From contig NZ_JAEMNW010000002.1 of assembly GCF_016481275.1 (NCBI RefSeq), positions 992,001 to 1,056,000 of the forward strand: DNA of 64,000 nt. Reading direction: 5' to 3'. Below, one piece after another: positions 45,902-55,466 of this stretch; within the stretch, counting starts at the first letter, position 1, and each line of letters begins with the position of its first letter. The position numbers were made by a program, and so were the translations under genes. The DNA comes from Antrihabitans auranticaus (GTDB lineage: Bacteria > Actinomycetota > Actinomycetes > Mycobacteriales > Mycobacteriaceae). Below the pieces are notes generated by a model. That model did no database searches. It had not been told where the DNA came from and saw nothing but the letters and a program-made list of their open reading frames with translations.

Positions 45902-47050
45902 GTGATGATCAGAGACCGCCCCGACGCCTGCCCCGGCGCTCTGCAGGTGCATCAGGCCGCAGACGGCGCCCTCGCACGAGTGCGCCTCCCGGGTGGCCAA
46001 CTCGACCCGGCACAGCTGCAGGCACTGGCCAATGCGGCACAGGACCTCGGCAACGGTGAGCTCGAATTGACCGTCCGGGGCAACATTCAGCTGCGTGCGG
46101 TGTCGGATACGGACCTCCTCGCGGAGCAGCTGGCTGGGGCAGGTTTGCTGCCTTCGGCGACGCACGAACGAGTCCGCAACATCGTCGCGTCGCCGTTGTC
46201 CGGTCGGATCGGCGGTGTCGTCGACGTCCGTGACCATGTTCGGTCGCTCGATGCCGCGCTGAGAGCGGAACCGGCGCTCGCCCGCTTGCCCGGCAGAGTC
46301 CTCTTCAGCGTGGACGACGGCACTGGGGACGTGTCCGGGCTCAGTGCAGACTTCGGCCTGCACGCAGTGTCGTCCGATCTCTTCGCGCTCATTTTGGCCG
46401 GCACGGACAGCGGCGCCCGTGTGAAGACCGAAGACGGTGTACGGCACGTCACCGAAGCCGCGCTGACGTTCGTCGAGGCGCGGTCCGACGAGTGGCGCCT
46501 CGCCGAACTCGAAAGCGGACCCGAACACGTCCTCGCGAACCTGGGTCTGACGCCGACCGCTGAGCGGATCACGGTTGCGCCCGTCGCCGAGCCACCGATC
46601 GGCTGGCTCCCTCAGCAAGACGGCAACGTGAGCCTCGGCGCGGGCGTCAGGCTCGGCATTCTGCCTGCTCGGACCGCAGAATTCCTGGCGGCGATAGGCC
46701 GGCCGATCGTCATTACGCCGTGGCGCTCCCTGCTCGTCACGGATCTCGACGAGTGGACGGCGGAGCAGGCGGTCCGCGTGCTCGCACCCATGGATGTGAT
46801 CTTCGACGCGGAATCCCCATGGCTGCGCGTCAGCGCGTGTACCGGACGACCGGGGTGCACCAAAGCGCTCGCAGACGTACGTGCCGACCTTACGGTCGCT
46901 GTGGAACAGCAGGCGCTTTCGCTTGTGGAACATCAGCACTGGGCAGGGTGTGAACGTCGATGCGGTCGGCCGCGAGGTCGGGTGACGGATGTCGTGGCGA
47001 CGGAGGCGGGCTATCTCGTTTCCGGAGCAGATCTCGAACCACCATCGTGA
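45902..47050 (+). CDS. cobG: Precorrin-3B synthase
   Basis: 382 residues from GTG 45902 (or ATG 45905). It is a ferredoxin-dependent sulfite/nitrite-reductase fold: PGGQLDPAQLQALANAAQ, then LTVRGNIQLRAV, and the 4Fe-4S/siroheme-type cysteines ACTGRPGCTKA and [10 protein letters not shown]. It uses O2 to convert precorrin-3A to precorrin-3B, the step that marks the aerobic cobalamin route. It starts 15 bp after the sigma-factor gene, and its last 161 bp are antisense to the convergent mannosyltransferase gene. Confidence 0.93.
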   Translation: MMIRDRPDACPGALQVHQAADGALARVRLPGGQLDPAQLQALANAAQDLGNGELELTVRGNIQLRAVSDTDLLAEQLAGAGLLPSATHERVRNIVASPLSGRIGGVVDVRDHVRSLDAALRAEPALARLPGRVLFSVDDGTGDVSGLSADFGLHAVSSDLFALILAGTDSGARVKTEDGVRHVTEAALTFVEARSDEWRLAELESGPEHVLANLGLTPTAERITVAPVAEPPIGWLPQQDGNVSLGAGVRLGILPARTAEFLAAIGRPIVITPWRSLLVTDLDEWTAEQAVRVLAPMDVIFDAESPWLRVSACTGRPGCTKALADVRADLTVAVEQQALSLVEHQHWAGCERRCGRPRGRVTDVVATEAGYLVSGADLEPPS

Positions 47051-48329
47051 CCGCTATCGCCAGGATGGCGGCGTAGACGAACAGGAAGATGTTCTTCATG
47101 AACCAGTTGATTTCCCAGTCCGGCGGGTAGTGGAACAGCCCGATGACTGTGAAGTCGGCGGTCCAGCGCCAGGGCCAGGCACCTGCCGCGCCGTACACGA
47201 CGATCGCTGCCAGCCACCACCATGTGGCCGACCGCGTGCGGTCGAAGAAGTACACGAGCAACGGCACGAACCACACCCAGTGGTGACTCCACGAAAACGG
47301 CGAAACGGCAGCGGAGGTAAGGCCGCAGAGCGAAACCGCGAACAGTTGGTCACCGCGCCGGTACAGCAGCATCGACGCCGCGAGGCTCACGATCGCGACG
47401 GGCACAGCGAGCAACAACCACGGCCCGTCCGATACCGGATGTCCCGCGAAGTGGTTCAACATGCCGCGCAGCGACTGATTCGCCGCGTGCATCGGATCTG
47501 CGATCCGGTGCGTCTGGAAAATGCTGTTCGTCCAGTATTCGCGGCTGTCGTCAGGAAGAACCAGAAAGCCGAACCCGATCGTCGCGGCGATGACGCCGGT
47601 GGCGATTGCGGCCGCCCGCCACTGGCGCATCACCAGGAAGAAGCCGATGAAATAAGCCGGTGTGAGCTTGATCGCAGCAGCGAGTCCGACGCCGATTCCG
47701 CGCGTCCAACTGCGTTCGGGCCGGGTCATGTCCCACAACACCAGCAGCATCAGCGCGATGTTGATCTGACCGTAGAAGAGCGTTGTCCGAATCGGTTCGA
47801 GGAACGTCGAGACGAGCGCAAGCAGCACGCTGACCAGCGCCAATTGCGGTGTCAGGCGCCGGCCGAGGATCTTCCAGCACAGCAGGATGCAGCAGACCAG
47901 CAAGGTGAGGTTGAACAGCATCCACAGCTTGTCCATGTGCGCGGCAGGTAGTGCCGCGACCGGGATGAACAAGATCGCCGAGAACGGCGTGTAGGTGTAG
48001 AGATGGCCGAGCAGGATCGGGGTCGAGTAGAGCGGCAAGCCTTCGCGCACCCGGATTCCACCGACCTCGTACACGTGCAGGTCCGCACTTCCGGCGAAAA
48101 TTCCGATGCTCTTCAGCCACGGATCGACAGTGGTGAAGACGAGAACGAGAGCGGTGACAGCTGCGATGGCGAGGACGAACAACGCGATCCGAGGGTGGCG
48201 AAACAAAGGTGGTGCCGCCGGCCGAGAGTGCGCATCCGGCAGCGACGGCTCCGCCTGGTAGCCCACTCCGCCATCGCCTCCCGCAGCATCAGAATGTAGT
48301 TCGATTCTCCCGAGCGCCGACACGGGCAT
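46890..48329 (-). CDS. GT87-type polyprenyl-phosphomannose-dependent mannosyltransferase
   Basis: 479 residues from ATG 48329, with about ten membrane helices and the GT-C features of DUF2029: the loop [21 protein letters not shown] with the catalytic Asp after the first helix, and [16 protein letters not shown]. It matches the alpha-mannosyltransferase group (Rv2181/PimE relatives) that elongates PIM, lipomannan and LAM with polyprenyl-P-mannose, made by Ppm1 encoded elsewhere in this window. The C-terminal ~50 residues are a soluble Pro-rich tail encoded antisense to cobG. It interrupts the cob block, separating cobG from cobH. Confidence 0.9.
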   Translation of the reverse strand: MPVSALGRIELHSDAAGGDGGVGYQAEPSLPDAHSRPAAPPLFRHPRIALFVLAIAAVTALVLVFTTVDPWLKSIGIFAGSADLHVYEVGGIRVREGLPLYSTPILLGHLYTYTPFSAILFIPVAALPAAHMDKLWMLFNLTLLVCCILLCWKILGRRLTPQLALVSVLLALVSTFLEPIRTTLFYGQINIALMLLVLWDMTRPERSWTRGIGVGLAAAIKLTPAYFIGFFLVMRQWRAAAIATGVIAATIGFGFLVLPDDSREYWTNSIFQTHRIADPMHAANQSLRGMLNHFAGHPVSDGPWLLLAVPVAIVSLAASMLLYRRGDQLFAVSLCGLTSAAVSPFSWSHHWVWFVPLLVYFFDRTRSATWWWLAAIVVYGAAGAWPWRWTADFTVIGLFHYPPDWEINWFMKNIFLFVYAAILAIAVTMVVRDLLRKRDSPPPSPRHPSPDLAADRIDVHTLPSADVPQAKAPAVPQRP

Positions 48330-48452
48330 CGAGCCGACGGTGTCACGCAGCAGTCACCGATTCTGCCCCGCTCGTCGGGTGCAGAGCAAACGCACACGCG
48401 CGAACACCCTTCGCCGAAGTCGGCGAATTCTGTCCCCTCTATCGTTTGCCCC

Positions 48453-49079
48453 ATGCTCGACTACATCCGCGACGGCGCCGAGATCTATCGCCGGTCGTTT
48501 GCCACCATCCGCGCCGAAGCCGATCTGACTGGAATGCCCGCGGATATTTCCCAGGTCGTCGTCCGCATGATCCATGCGTGCGGCCAGACCGATCTGACGG
48601 CGGATGTGGCGTTCACGCCCAATGCTGTCGCTGCCGGACGCGCCGCATTGCGCGGCGGTGCGGCGATCCTCTGCGATACGAACATGGTTGCGGCCGGTGT
48701 CACGCGCAAGCGCCTGCCGATGGGCAACGACGTGCTGTGCACGATTGCAGACCGGCGCGTTCCGGTCCTCGCGGAGACACTGCAGACGACCCGCTCGGCC
48801 GCTGCGCTCGAGTTGTGGCGGGACCGCCTCGACGGCGCCGTCGTCGCGATCGGAAATGCACCGACCGCGCTCTTTCATCTCCTGGAGATGATCGCCATGG
48901 GTGGTCCGCGTCCCGCCGTTGTCGTCGGCGGACCGGTCGGATTCATCGGCGCAGTAGAGTCCAAGGAAGCGCTGCTGGAGCACGCCGACGGTATCGAGTA
49001 TCTCGTCGTTCGTGGCCGGCGCGGCGGAAGCGCGATAGCTGCGGCAGCACTGAACGGCATTGCGAGCGAAATAGAGTGA
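48453..49079 (+). CDS. cobH: Precorrin-8X methylmutase
   Basis: 208 residues from ATG 48453. The CbiC/CobH signature includes [18 protein letters not shown] with the catalytic His41, then [17 protein letters not shown] and [15 protein letters not shown]. It moves the methyl group from C11 to C12, turning precorrin-8X into hydrogenobyrinate. The next gene overlaps its stop by 4 bp, so cobH-cobIJ are translationally coupled. Confidence 0.95.
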   Translation: MLDYIRDGAEIYRRSFATIRAEADLTGMPADISQVVVRMIHACGQTDLTADVAFTPNAVAAGRAALRGGAAILCDTNMVAAGVTRKRLPMGNDVLCTIADRRVPVLAETLQTTRSAAALELWRDRLDGAVVAIGNAPTALFHLLEMIAMGGPRPAVVVGGPVGFIGAVESKEALLEHADGIEYLVVRGRRGGSAIAAAALNGIASEIE

Positions 49080-50572
49080 CCACCACCGAGTTCGGAAAAC
49101 TGTGGGGCGTCGGCCTCGGGCCTGGCGACCCGGAGTTGGTGACCGTGAAAGCCGCACGTGTGATCGCGGAGGCCGACGTCGTCGCCTTCCACAGCGCTCG
49201 GCACGGTCGCAGTATTTCGCGGGCGATCGCGTCGCCGTACATGCGCCCGGGCCAGATCGAAGAACACCTGACGTATCCGGTGACCACGGAGACGACCGAC
49301 CATCCGGGCGGTTACCAGGGGGCGATCGACGAGTTCTACGCCGAGTCCGCACAACGGTTGGCCGCCCACTTGACCGCCGGCCGAAGCGTCGCGCTGCTGG
49401 CTGCGGGTGACCCACTCTTCTACAGCTCCTACATGCACATGCACAAACGTCTCGCAGACCGGTTCGAGTCGGAGATCATTCCCGGTGTGACGTCGGTGAG
49501 CGCCGCGTGTGCTGCGCTGGGCACGCCTCTCGTCGAGGGCGATCAGGTCTTGACGATCCTGCCCGGCACGCTCCCGGAGAGTGAGCTTGCGCGCCGGTTG
49601 CGCGACACCGACGCGGCCGCGATCCTCAAGCTCGGGCGGACCTACCCCGCAGTCCGGCAGGCGTTGACGGAGGCGGGCCGGCTGGGCGATGCACGTTACG
49701 TCGAGCGTGCGAGCTCCCAGCGCCAGCGCATCGCCGATGCCGACGCGGTCGCCGACGACGAGGTTCCCTATTTCTCGATCGTTCTCGTCCCTGGTCGCGA
49801 TCATTGCGCCGATACCGAGCCGACTGCTCCCGGCGAGGTCGTCGTCGTGGGGCTGGGACCGGGCGCGAAGGAGTGGACGACGCCCGAAGTCCGGCGCGAG
49901 CTCGAGCAGGCGACGGACCTCGTCGGCTACGGTCCGTACCTCGACCGGGTCGCGCACCGGCTCGGCCAGCGCCGCCACGCCAGTGACAACCGGGTCGAGT
50001 CCGAGCGTGCCGCGATGGCCCTCGACCTCGCCAAACGGGGTGCACGCGTGTGCGTCGTCTCCTCCGGTGACCCTGGCGTGTTCGCAATGGCGGCGGCCGT
50101 GCTGGAGGTGGCGACCGAGGACCAGTGGCGCGGCGTACCCGTGCGGGTGCTTCCTGGGCTGACGGCAGCCAATGCTGTCGCGAGTCGCGTCGGCGCTCCG
50201 CTCGGCCACGACTACGCGGTGATCTCGTTGTCGGACCGCCTCAAGCCATGGGACACCGTCGCCGCACGAATCTCCGCTGCGGCAGCGTCGGACATGGCGA
50301 TCGCGATCTACAACCCGGCATCGCGGTCGCGGACCTGGCAGGTCGGCGCGATGCGCGACCTCCTGCTCGAATACCGCTCCCCCGAGACACCGGTGATAAT
50401 CGGCCGCGACGTCGCCGGTCCGACCGAGAGCGTCCGGGTGGTCAAGCTTGTCGAACTCGATCCTGCCGAGGTCGACATGCGAACGTTGCTCATCATCGGT
50501 TCGTCGACCACGCAGGTTCACCAAGCAGGCAGTGAGACAAGGGTGTTCACTTCGCGGCGGTATCCGGGATGA
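49076..50572 (+). CDS. cobIJ: Bifunctional precorrin-2 C20- / precorrin-3B C17-methyltransferase
   Basis: 498 residues from GTG 49076. Two tandem SAM-dependent tetrapyrrole methylase domains: CobI (about 8-240; [39 protein letters not shown]) and CobJ (about 255-498; [37 protein letters not shown]). The fusion is the normal state in mycobacteria (CobIJ, 508 residues). It adds methyls at C20 and, with ring contraction, at C17. It is placed between cobH and a SanA-like gene with 4-bp overlaps on both sides. Confidence 0.95.
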   Translation: MTTTEFGKLWGVGLGPGDPELVTVKAARVIAEADVVAFHSARHGRSISRAIASPYMRPGQIEEHLTYPVTTETTDHPGGYQGAIDEFYAESAQRLAAHLTAGRSVALLAAGDPLFYSSYMHMHKRLADRFESEIIPGVTSVSAACAALGTPLVEGDQVLTILPGTLPESELARRLRDTDAAAILKLGRTYPAVRQALTEAGRLGDARYVERASSQRQRIADADAVADDEVPYFSIVLVPGRDHCADTEPTAPGEVVVVGLGPGAKEWTTPEVRRELEQATDLVGYGPYLDRVAHRLGQRRHASDNRVESERAAMALDLAKRGARVCVVSSGDPGVFAMAAAVLEVATEDQWRGVPVRVLPGLTAANAVASRVGAPLGHDYAVISLSDRLKPWDTVAARISAAAASDMAIAIYNPASRSRTWQVGAMRDLLLEYRSPETPVIIGRDVAGPTESVRVVKLVELDPAEVDMRTLLIIGSSTTQVHQAGSETRVFTSRRYPG

Positions 50573-51162
50573 GGCCGCAGCACGTTGTCCGCGCCGGCGC
50601 GGTCGGCGCGGTCGGCGCGGTCGGCGCGGTCGTCACCGCGAACGCCGCCGTCGCATTCGCCGCGCGGGGCGGAATCCGGAGTGTCGAAGACGCGCCGCAC
50701 ATGCCAGTCGCCATCGTGCTGGGTGCACAGGTGCACGACGGTCGCCCGATGGCGTTTCTGCGCGGCCGCCTCGATACGACGGCCGCGCTGTTCCACGCCG
50801 GGAAGGCCGATCGCGTACTGGCCTCCGGGAACGGCAACGGCAAGTCCGGTGACGAGATCACCGCGATGACGGAATATCTTGTGGAGCAGGGCGTTCCTCG
50901 GTCCAAAATTCTCGGCGACCCCCTGGGCTTGCGCACCTTCGACACGTGCGAACGGGCAGTGCAGGTGTTCGGCTACACCCGCGCACTCGTCGTGACGCAG
51001 GCATTTCACGTGCCGCGCACCGTCGCCCTCGCGCGCAAGGTCGGACTGGACGCGATCGGGATCGAGAGCGAGTGCGATTGCAGCGCACTCGGTTACGTCA
51101 AGAACGCCGGACGCGAATGGTTCCTCGCCCGGCCACGGGCAGTCGTCGACCTCATCGGGTAA
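50569..51162 (+). CDS. SanA/YdcF-like DUF218 membrane-anchored protein
   Basis: 197 residues; the start ATG overlaps the cobIJ stop (ATGA). A short N-terminal hydrophobic segment made of Ala-Val-Gly repeats (encoded by a 9-bp tandem repeat) is followed by the DUF218 fold: VAIVLGAQVHDGRPMAFLRGRLDTT, VLASGNGNGKSGDE, TFDTCERAVQVFGYTRALVVTQAFHVPR. SanA-like proteins affect envelope permeability (vancomycin exclusion) or have unknown functions. Coupling to cobIJ is curious, since mycobacteria have other genes here. It converges with cobK, overlapping by 11 bp. Confidence 0.88.
   Translation: MRPQHVVRAGAVGAVGAVGAVVTANAAVAFAARGGIRSVEDAPHMPVAIVLGAQVHDGRPMAFLRGRLDTTAALFHAGKADRVLASGNGNGKSGDEITAMTEYLVEQGVPRSKILGDPLGLRTFDTCERAVQVFGYTRALVVTQAFHVPRTVALARKVGLDAIGIESECDCSALGYVKNAGREWFLARPRAVVDLIG
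50596..50631 (+). repeat. 9-bp tandem repeat, four units
   Basis: GGCGCGGTC is repeated four times in perfect array inside the N-terminal hydrophobic segment of the SanA-like gene. Unit gain or loss would stay in frame. Confidence 0.9.
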
Positions 51163-51892
51163 CGCGGCTGCGTAACCAATCTGCCACGCCGCCAACACTT
51201 TCGACATGCGCGGCCACCATCGGCAGCGGCGGGCGATCGACCATCACCACAGGCAGACCGGCTTCGCGCGCTGCCTGCAACTTTGCGGCCGTCTGCGCAC
51301 CGCCGCTGTTCTTCGTGACGAGCACGTCGATCCTGCGAGAGCGAATCAGGTCGTGTTCGTGGTCGACAGTGAAAGGTCCACGCTCGAGCAGCAATTCGTA
51401 TTCGGCCGGCACCGCACCGGTCGGCGGGTCGATCGCACGAATCAGGAACCACGCCGAGTCGACGTCCGCGAACGCGGCAACCCCCTGCCGTCCGACGGTA
51501 AGGAAGACGCGGTCCCCGAGTCCGGGCAGCAGCACCGCAGCATCGGCGAGTGACGGCACCGCCATCCACCGATCACCGGGAACGGCGTGCCAGGGCGGTC
51601 GCCGAACGACCAAAGCGGGCAACGCCTCCTGCTGCGCGGCGGCGACCGCGTTTGCCGCCATCCGGACCGCGAAAGGATGCGTCGCGACGACGACGGCGTC
51701 GACGGCATTGAGCCGCAGCCACTCTCGCAGGCCGTCGACGCCCCCGAACCCGCCGACCCGAACGTCGCCCAACGGCAGCACCGGATTCTCGACTCGCCCA
51801 GCTAGCGAGGAAATCACCTCGAACTCCGGCGCCAAGATTTCCGCAAGCTCGCGTGCCTCCCCTGAACCCCCCAGGATCAGGACCCGTGTCAT
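51152..51892 (-). CDS. cobK: Precorrin-6A reductase
   Basis: 246 residues from ATG 51892 (MTRVLILGGSGEARELAEIL); the frame is open far upstream inside cobL. NAD(P)-binding start, then VVATHPFAVRMAANAVAAA and VTKNSGGAQTAAKLQAAREAGLPVVMVDRP, all typical of CobK/CbiJ. It reduces precorrin-6A to precorrin-6B with NADPH. Its start overlaps the cobL stop by 4 bp, so the order cobL-cobK is coupled. In M. tuberculosis cobM lies between them; here it does not. Confidence 0.95.
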   Translation of the reverse strand: MTRVLILGGSGEARELAEILAPEFEVISSLAGRVENPVLPLGDVRVGGFGGVDGLREWLRLNAVDAVVVATHPFAVRMAANAVAAAQQEALPALVVRRPPWHAVPGDRWMAVPSLADAAVLLPGLGDRVFLTVGRQGVAAFADVDSAWFLIRAIDPPTGAVPAEYELLLERGPFTVDHEHDLIRSRRIDVLVTKNSGGAQTAAKLQAAREAGLPVVMVDRPPLPMVAAHVESVGGVADWLRSRVTR

Positions 51893-53094
51893 CGTTGTGC
51901 GACGAGTTGCGTGATCGGTAGCTGCGGTCGCCAGGAAGTCATCCTGCCGAGCGGCTCGGCGCGGTAGACCTGGAACCTGCGCAGTGTTCCACCGTGTGCT
52001 GCCGACCAATTCACGAGGAGTGCTTCGGATTCGACAGTCACCGCATTGGCTACCAACCGCCCGCCGGCGCGCAGGTGTTCCCAGCATGCCTGCAACAAGC
52101 CCGGTTCCGTCAGTCCGCCGCCGACGAAGACAGCGTCGGGCGGAACCGCATCGTCGAATGCCGCCGGCGCCGTGGGCAACACGACGAGGCCCGGTACGCC
52201 GAGAGTCGAAGCGTTCACCGCAATTTGCGCGCGGCGCGTGGGCGACTGCTCGAATGCAATTGCGCGGCAACTCGGGTGCGATCGCATCCATTCGATTCCG
52301 ATGCTTCCCGAACCGCCACCGACGTCCCAGAGCAGCTCGCCGGGCACCGGCGCCAGCGCACTCAACGTCAACGCCCTGACTTCCCGCTTCGTGAGCTGGC
52401 CGTCGCCGCCGAACGCCTCGTCGGGCAGGCCCGGACCGCGCGACAGGCGGTGCATGCCCGTGTCTGCAACGCATTCGACCGCAACCACGTTCAGCGGATC
52501 GCTCGGCTGCGTCGGCCATTCCCGCGCCGAGGCCGAGTAGCTGCGCTCGCCGGGACCGTCGAGCTGTTCGAGCACAGTCAGCCGGGAATCGCCGAAACCG
52601 TTGTCGCGCAGCACCTGTGCGAGCACTCCCGGCGTCTGCCCATCCTGACTGAGGACGATGAGCTTGGCGCCCACGTGGACCGCCGCCAGCACAGTTTCGA
52701 CGGGCCGGTTCACGACGCTGACGGTCGGCGTCTGTGCGACCGGCCAGCCGAGTCGCGCACAGGCCAGTGAGGTCGACGATGCCTGTGGCAGCACGCGTAA
52801 GCGGTCCGCGCCCAAGAGCCGTGCCAACGTCACTCCGATGCCGTGGAACATCGGGTCGCCGCTGGCCAATACGCACAGGCGCACGTCGGCAAAGCTTTCG
52901 AGCAGGCCTTGGAGGGCAGGCAGCAGCGGCGTCGGCCACGGTACGCGTTGCGCGGTCACCCCTGCGTCCAGCAGCGCCAATTGGCGGCCGGAACCGAGGA
53001 TCACATCGCACTCGAGCAGCACGCGGGCTGCTTTGGGCGAGAGGCCTTCCCAGCCGTCCGCACCGATTCCGACAACCGTCACCCGGTCCGTCAT
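51889..53094 (-). CDS. cobL: Precorrin-6B C5,15-methyltransferase (decarboxylating)
   Basis: 401 residues from ATG 53094 ([14 protein letters not shown]), chosen over the longer open frame. Two domains: the N-terminal CbiE-type methylase (GIGADGWEGLSPKAARVLLE, LASGDPMFHGIG) and a C-terminal CbiT-type Rossmann methyltransferase (LTKREVRALTLSAL, LLWDVGGGSGSIGIEWMR). It methylates C5 and C15 and removes the C12 acetate carboxyl, giving precorrin-8. It overlaps the SDR gene upstream and cobK downstream by 4 bp each, forming a three-gene operon. Confidence 0.95.
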   Translation of the reverse strand: MTDRVTVVGIGADGWEGLSPKAARVLLECDVILGSGRQLALLDAGVTAQRVPWPTPLLPALQGLLESFADVRLCVLASGDPMFHGIGVTLARLLGADRLRVLPQASSTSLACARLGWPVAQTPTVSVVNRPVETVLAAVHVGAKLIVLSQDGQTPGVLAQVLRDNGFGDSRLTVLEQLDGPGERSYSASAREWPTQPSDPLNVVAVECVADTGMHRLSRGPGLPDEAFGGDGQLTKREVRALTLSALAPVPGELLWDVGGGSGSIGIEWMRSHPSCRAIAFEQSPTRRAQIAVNASTLGVPGLVVLPTAPAAFDDAVPPDAVFVGGGLTEPGLLQACWEHLRAGGRLVANAVTVESEALLVNWSAAHGGTLRRFQVYRAEPLGRMTSWRPQLPITQLVAQR

Positions 53095-53852
53095 CGGGGC
53101 ATCCGCCGCCACACGGCGCGTGGCAACAACCGCAAGCCGAAGAAGAGGGGTTGCAGGATCCGCGGGACCCACACCACTGCGGAACGCTTGTGCAGTCCCG
53201 CTACGACCGCGTCGGCGACCTGCGCCGGAGTGCTCGAAAAGGGTGCGGGCGACATACCGTCGGTCATGTGGCCGATGACGAAGCCCGGGCGAATGAGCAG
53301 CAGGTGTACGCCCGTGCCGTGCAACGCATCTGCGAGACCGCTCGCGAACCCGTCGAGGCCTGCCTTTGCCGAGCCGTAGACGTAGTTCGCGCGCCGAACC
53401 CGAGCGCCCGCAACAGAACTGAACACGACCAGATGACCCGAATCTTGCGCGCGCAGCACCTGCGCGAGGTGCGTGAGCACGCTCAGTTGCGCGACGTAGT
53501 CGGTGTGGACGACAGCGACGGCGTGCGCCGCGTCCTGCTCCGCACGTTCCTGGTCACCGAGAATCCCGAACGCAAGGATCGCGACACCGATCCGACCGAA
53601 CTCCGTTGCACAGCGCGTGAGTACAGCCTCGTGGCCGGCAACATCGTCCGCGTCGAACTCGACGACTTCCACATTCTTCGCACCGCGCTCGAGTATGCGT
53701 GAGCGTTCGGCCGCGAGGTCCGCCGAGCGCCGGGCAGCGAGAATGACAGTCCGCCCCGCGGCGAGCCGGTCTGCGACCGCCAACCCGATTTCGCTGCGCC
53801 CGCCGAGCAGCAGCACCGAGCCGTGGGCGAGGTCCTTCGATCCGAAAACCAC
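53091..53852 (-). CDS. Short-chain dehydrogenase/reductase (Rv2073c-like)
   Basis: 253 residues from GTG 53852; longer frames overlap the divergent gene. Rossmann motif [17 protein letters not shown] (the GGxSEIG variant typical of the DprE2-like group), [18 protein letters not shown], and the catalytic YVYGSAKAG (Tyr-x3-Lys). It occupies the same place as Rv2073c next to cobL in mycobacteria and opens the SDR-cobL-cobK operon. Substrate unknown; DprE2 relatives act in arabinogalactan precursor synthesis, but this copy need not. Confidence 0.88.
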   Translation of the reverse strand: MVFGSKDLAHGSVLLLGGRSEIGLAVADRLAAGRTVILAARRSADLAAERSRILERGAKNVEVVEFDADDVAGHEAVLTRCATEFGRIGVAILAFGILGDQERAEQDAAHAVAVVHTDYVAQLSVLTHLAQVLRAQDSGHLVVFSSVAGARVRRANYVYGSAKAGLDGFASGLADALHGTGVHLLLIRPGFVIGHMTDGMSPAPFSSTPAQVADAVVAGLHKRSAVVWVPRILQPLFFGLRLLPRAVWRRMPR

Positions 53853-53882
53853 GTGACCAGTGTCCTGGATTACCGTCGAGGA

Positions 53883-54293
53883 ATGCTCACCACCCCTGCT
53901 GTCGTACTCGAACCGGCCGCGCTCGAGTTCGTGACCGAGCGCCACCTGGCAACGCTGACGACGTTGCGGCGCGACGGAACTCCCCACGTTGTCGCCGTCG
54001 GCTTCACGTGGGACCCGGAGGCCGGGCTTGCGCGCGTGATCACCAGCGGTGGTTCACAGAAGGCGCTCAACACGATTCGCGGTGGGTACGCCGCGGTGAG
54101 TCAGGTCGACGGAGCGCGCTGGCTTACGCTGGAGGGTCCGGCGAAGGTACACCGCGAGTCGGAGCGAGTCGCGGATGCCGTTGCCCGCTACGCGGTCCGG
54201 TACCGGCAACCGCGGGTGAACCCCGCGCGTGTCGTGATCGAGATCGAGGTCGCGCGGCTCATGGGGTCGAGCACCCTGCGGACGCCGCGCTAG
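53883..54293 (+). CDS. PPOX-fold F420-dependent biliverdin reductase-like protein (Rv2074-like)
   Basis: 136 residues from ATG 53883 (MLTTPAVVL), the length of Rv2074 (137). Split-barrel fold with [24 protein letters not shown] and [18 protein letters not shown], close to Rv2074, which is known to bind F420 and reduce biliverdin. Position is also conserved: divergent from the SDR gene at the edge of the cob block. It overlaps the convergent pepQ gene by 4 bp. Confidence 0.88.
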   Translation: MLTTPAVVLEPAALEFVTERHLATLTTLRRDGTPHVVAVGFTWDPEAGLARVITSGGSQKALNTIRGGYAAVSQVDGARWLTLEGPAKVHRESERVADAVARYAVRYRQPRVNPARVVIEIEVARLMGSSTLRTPR

Positions 54294-55411
54294 ACGATGG
54301 TCAAGCCGTGCGGACGCACGTTCACGGCTTCACAGCCATCGTCGGTGACGACGACGATGTCTTCGATGCGGGCGCCCCACTCACCCCGGAAATAGATCCC
54401 GGGCTCCACACTGAACGCCATCCCCGGACGTAGCTCGAGCGAGTTGCCCGCGACGATGTAGGGCTCCTCGTGTACGGACAGTCCGATCCCGTGCCCGGTG
54501 CGATGCACGAACGCGTCGGCAAGACCTGCCTCGGCGAGGATGTCGCGAGCCGCAGCATCGACGGATTCGGCGCTGACACCCGGCCGGACCGCGGCCACAG
54601 CCGCAGCCTGCGCGTCTTCGAGTACCGAAAATTGCTTGGCAACTTCAGGACTGGGCTCACCGACGCAATAGGTCCGCGTCGAATCGGAGTTGTAACCGGG
54701 TTCGACGGGCCCGCCGATATCGACGACGACGACGTCGCCGTATTCGATCCGCCGGTCCGACACCTCGTGGTGCGGATCGGCACCGTTCGGGCCGGAGCCG
54801 ACGATGATGAAGGCAGCTTCGGTATGCCCTTCCGCGATGATTGCGGCGTCGATGTCCGCGGCAACCTCGGCCTCGGTTCGCCCCGCAACCAGCCACTCCC
54901 CGACTCGTGCGTGGACGCGATCGATCGCTTGACCCGCACGGCGCAGGGCTGCGACCTCTTCGATGTCCTTGATCATGCGCATCTCACGCAGAACGTCGGT
55001 CGCCAACGACGGCAACGAGCCGAACGTTCGCGCAAGCGGAACGAGATGGAGCGCGGGCATCGCGTCGGTAACCGCGGTCCGCGCTGCCTTCGGCAGCACC
55101 GAAGCCGCAATATCGTGCGGGTTGACGCCGTCCACCCAATCGAGGATGTGCAAGCCGAGGTCGTCAGCTGCCGATCCACGCAAACCCGCGAGCTCGAGCT
55201 TCGGCACCACAACCGAAGGCGTCCGGCCGTCGGCCGGGATGACCAGGCAGGTCAGCCGTTCGAACGACTCTGCGCGAGAACCGATCAAGTACCGCAAATC
55301 GGGCCCTGGTGTGATCAGCAAGCCGTCGAGTTGGTGTGCCGCCGCCAATTGTGCTGCACGAGCGAGTCGCTGACCGTAGACGCTGCTCGAGAATCGGTCC
55401 GGTGAAGTCAT
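54290..55411 (-). CDS. pepQ: M24-family Xaa-Pro dipeptidase/aminopeptidase
   Basis: 373 residues from ATG 55411 ([10 protein letters not shown]), as in mycobacterial Rv2089c (375). N-terminal creatinase-like domain, then the pita-bread domain with all five metal ligands visible: Asp231 (VVVDIGG), Asp243 (NSDSTRTY), His307 (HRTGHGIG), Glu336 (SVEPGIY) and Glu350 (RIEDIVVV). It cleaves Xaa-Pro bonds using two Mn2+/Co2+ ions. Cytoplasmic, no signal peptide. It lies at the start of the segment that continues to helY and tat, as in mycobacteria. Confidence 0.94.
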   Translation of the reverse strand: MTSPDRFSSSVYGQRLARAAQLAAAHQLDGLLITPGPDLRYLIGSRAESFERLTCLVIPADGRTPSVVVPKLELAGLRGSAADDLGLHILDWVDGVNPHDIAASVLPKAARTAVTDAMPALHLVPLARTFGSLPSLATDVLREMRMIKDIEEVAALRRAGQAIDRVHARVGEWLVAGRTEAEVAADIDAAIIAEGHTEAAFIIVGSGPNGADPHHEVSDRRIEYGDVVVVDIGGPVEPGYNSDSTRTYCVGEPSPEVAKQFSVLEDAQAAAVAAVRPGVSAESVDAAARDILAEAGLADAFVHRTGHGIGLSVHEEPYIVAGNSLELRPGMAFSVEPGIYFRGEWGARIEDIVVVTDDGCEAVNVRPHGLTIV

Positions 55412-55466
55412 GCAGCCCAGCCTAGGCCGTTGCGACGGCGATCGTCCGCTCGGCAAAGGCCGCGCC

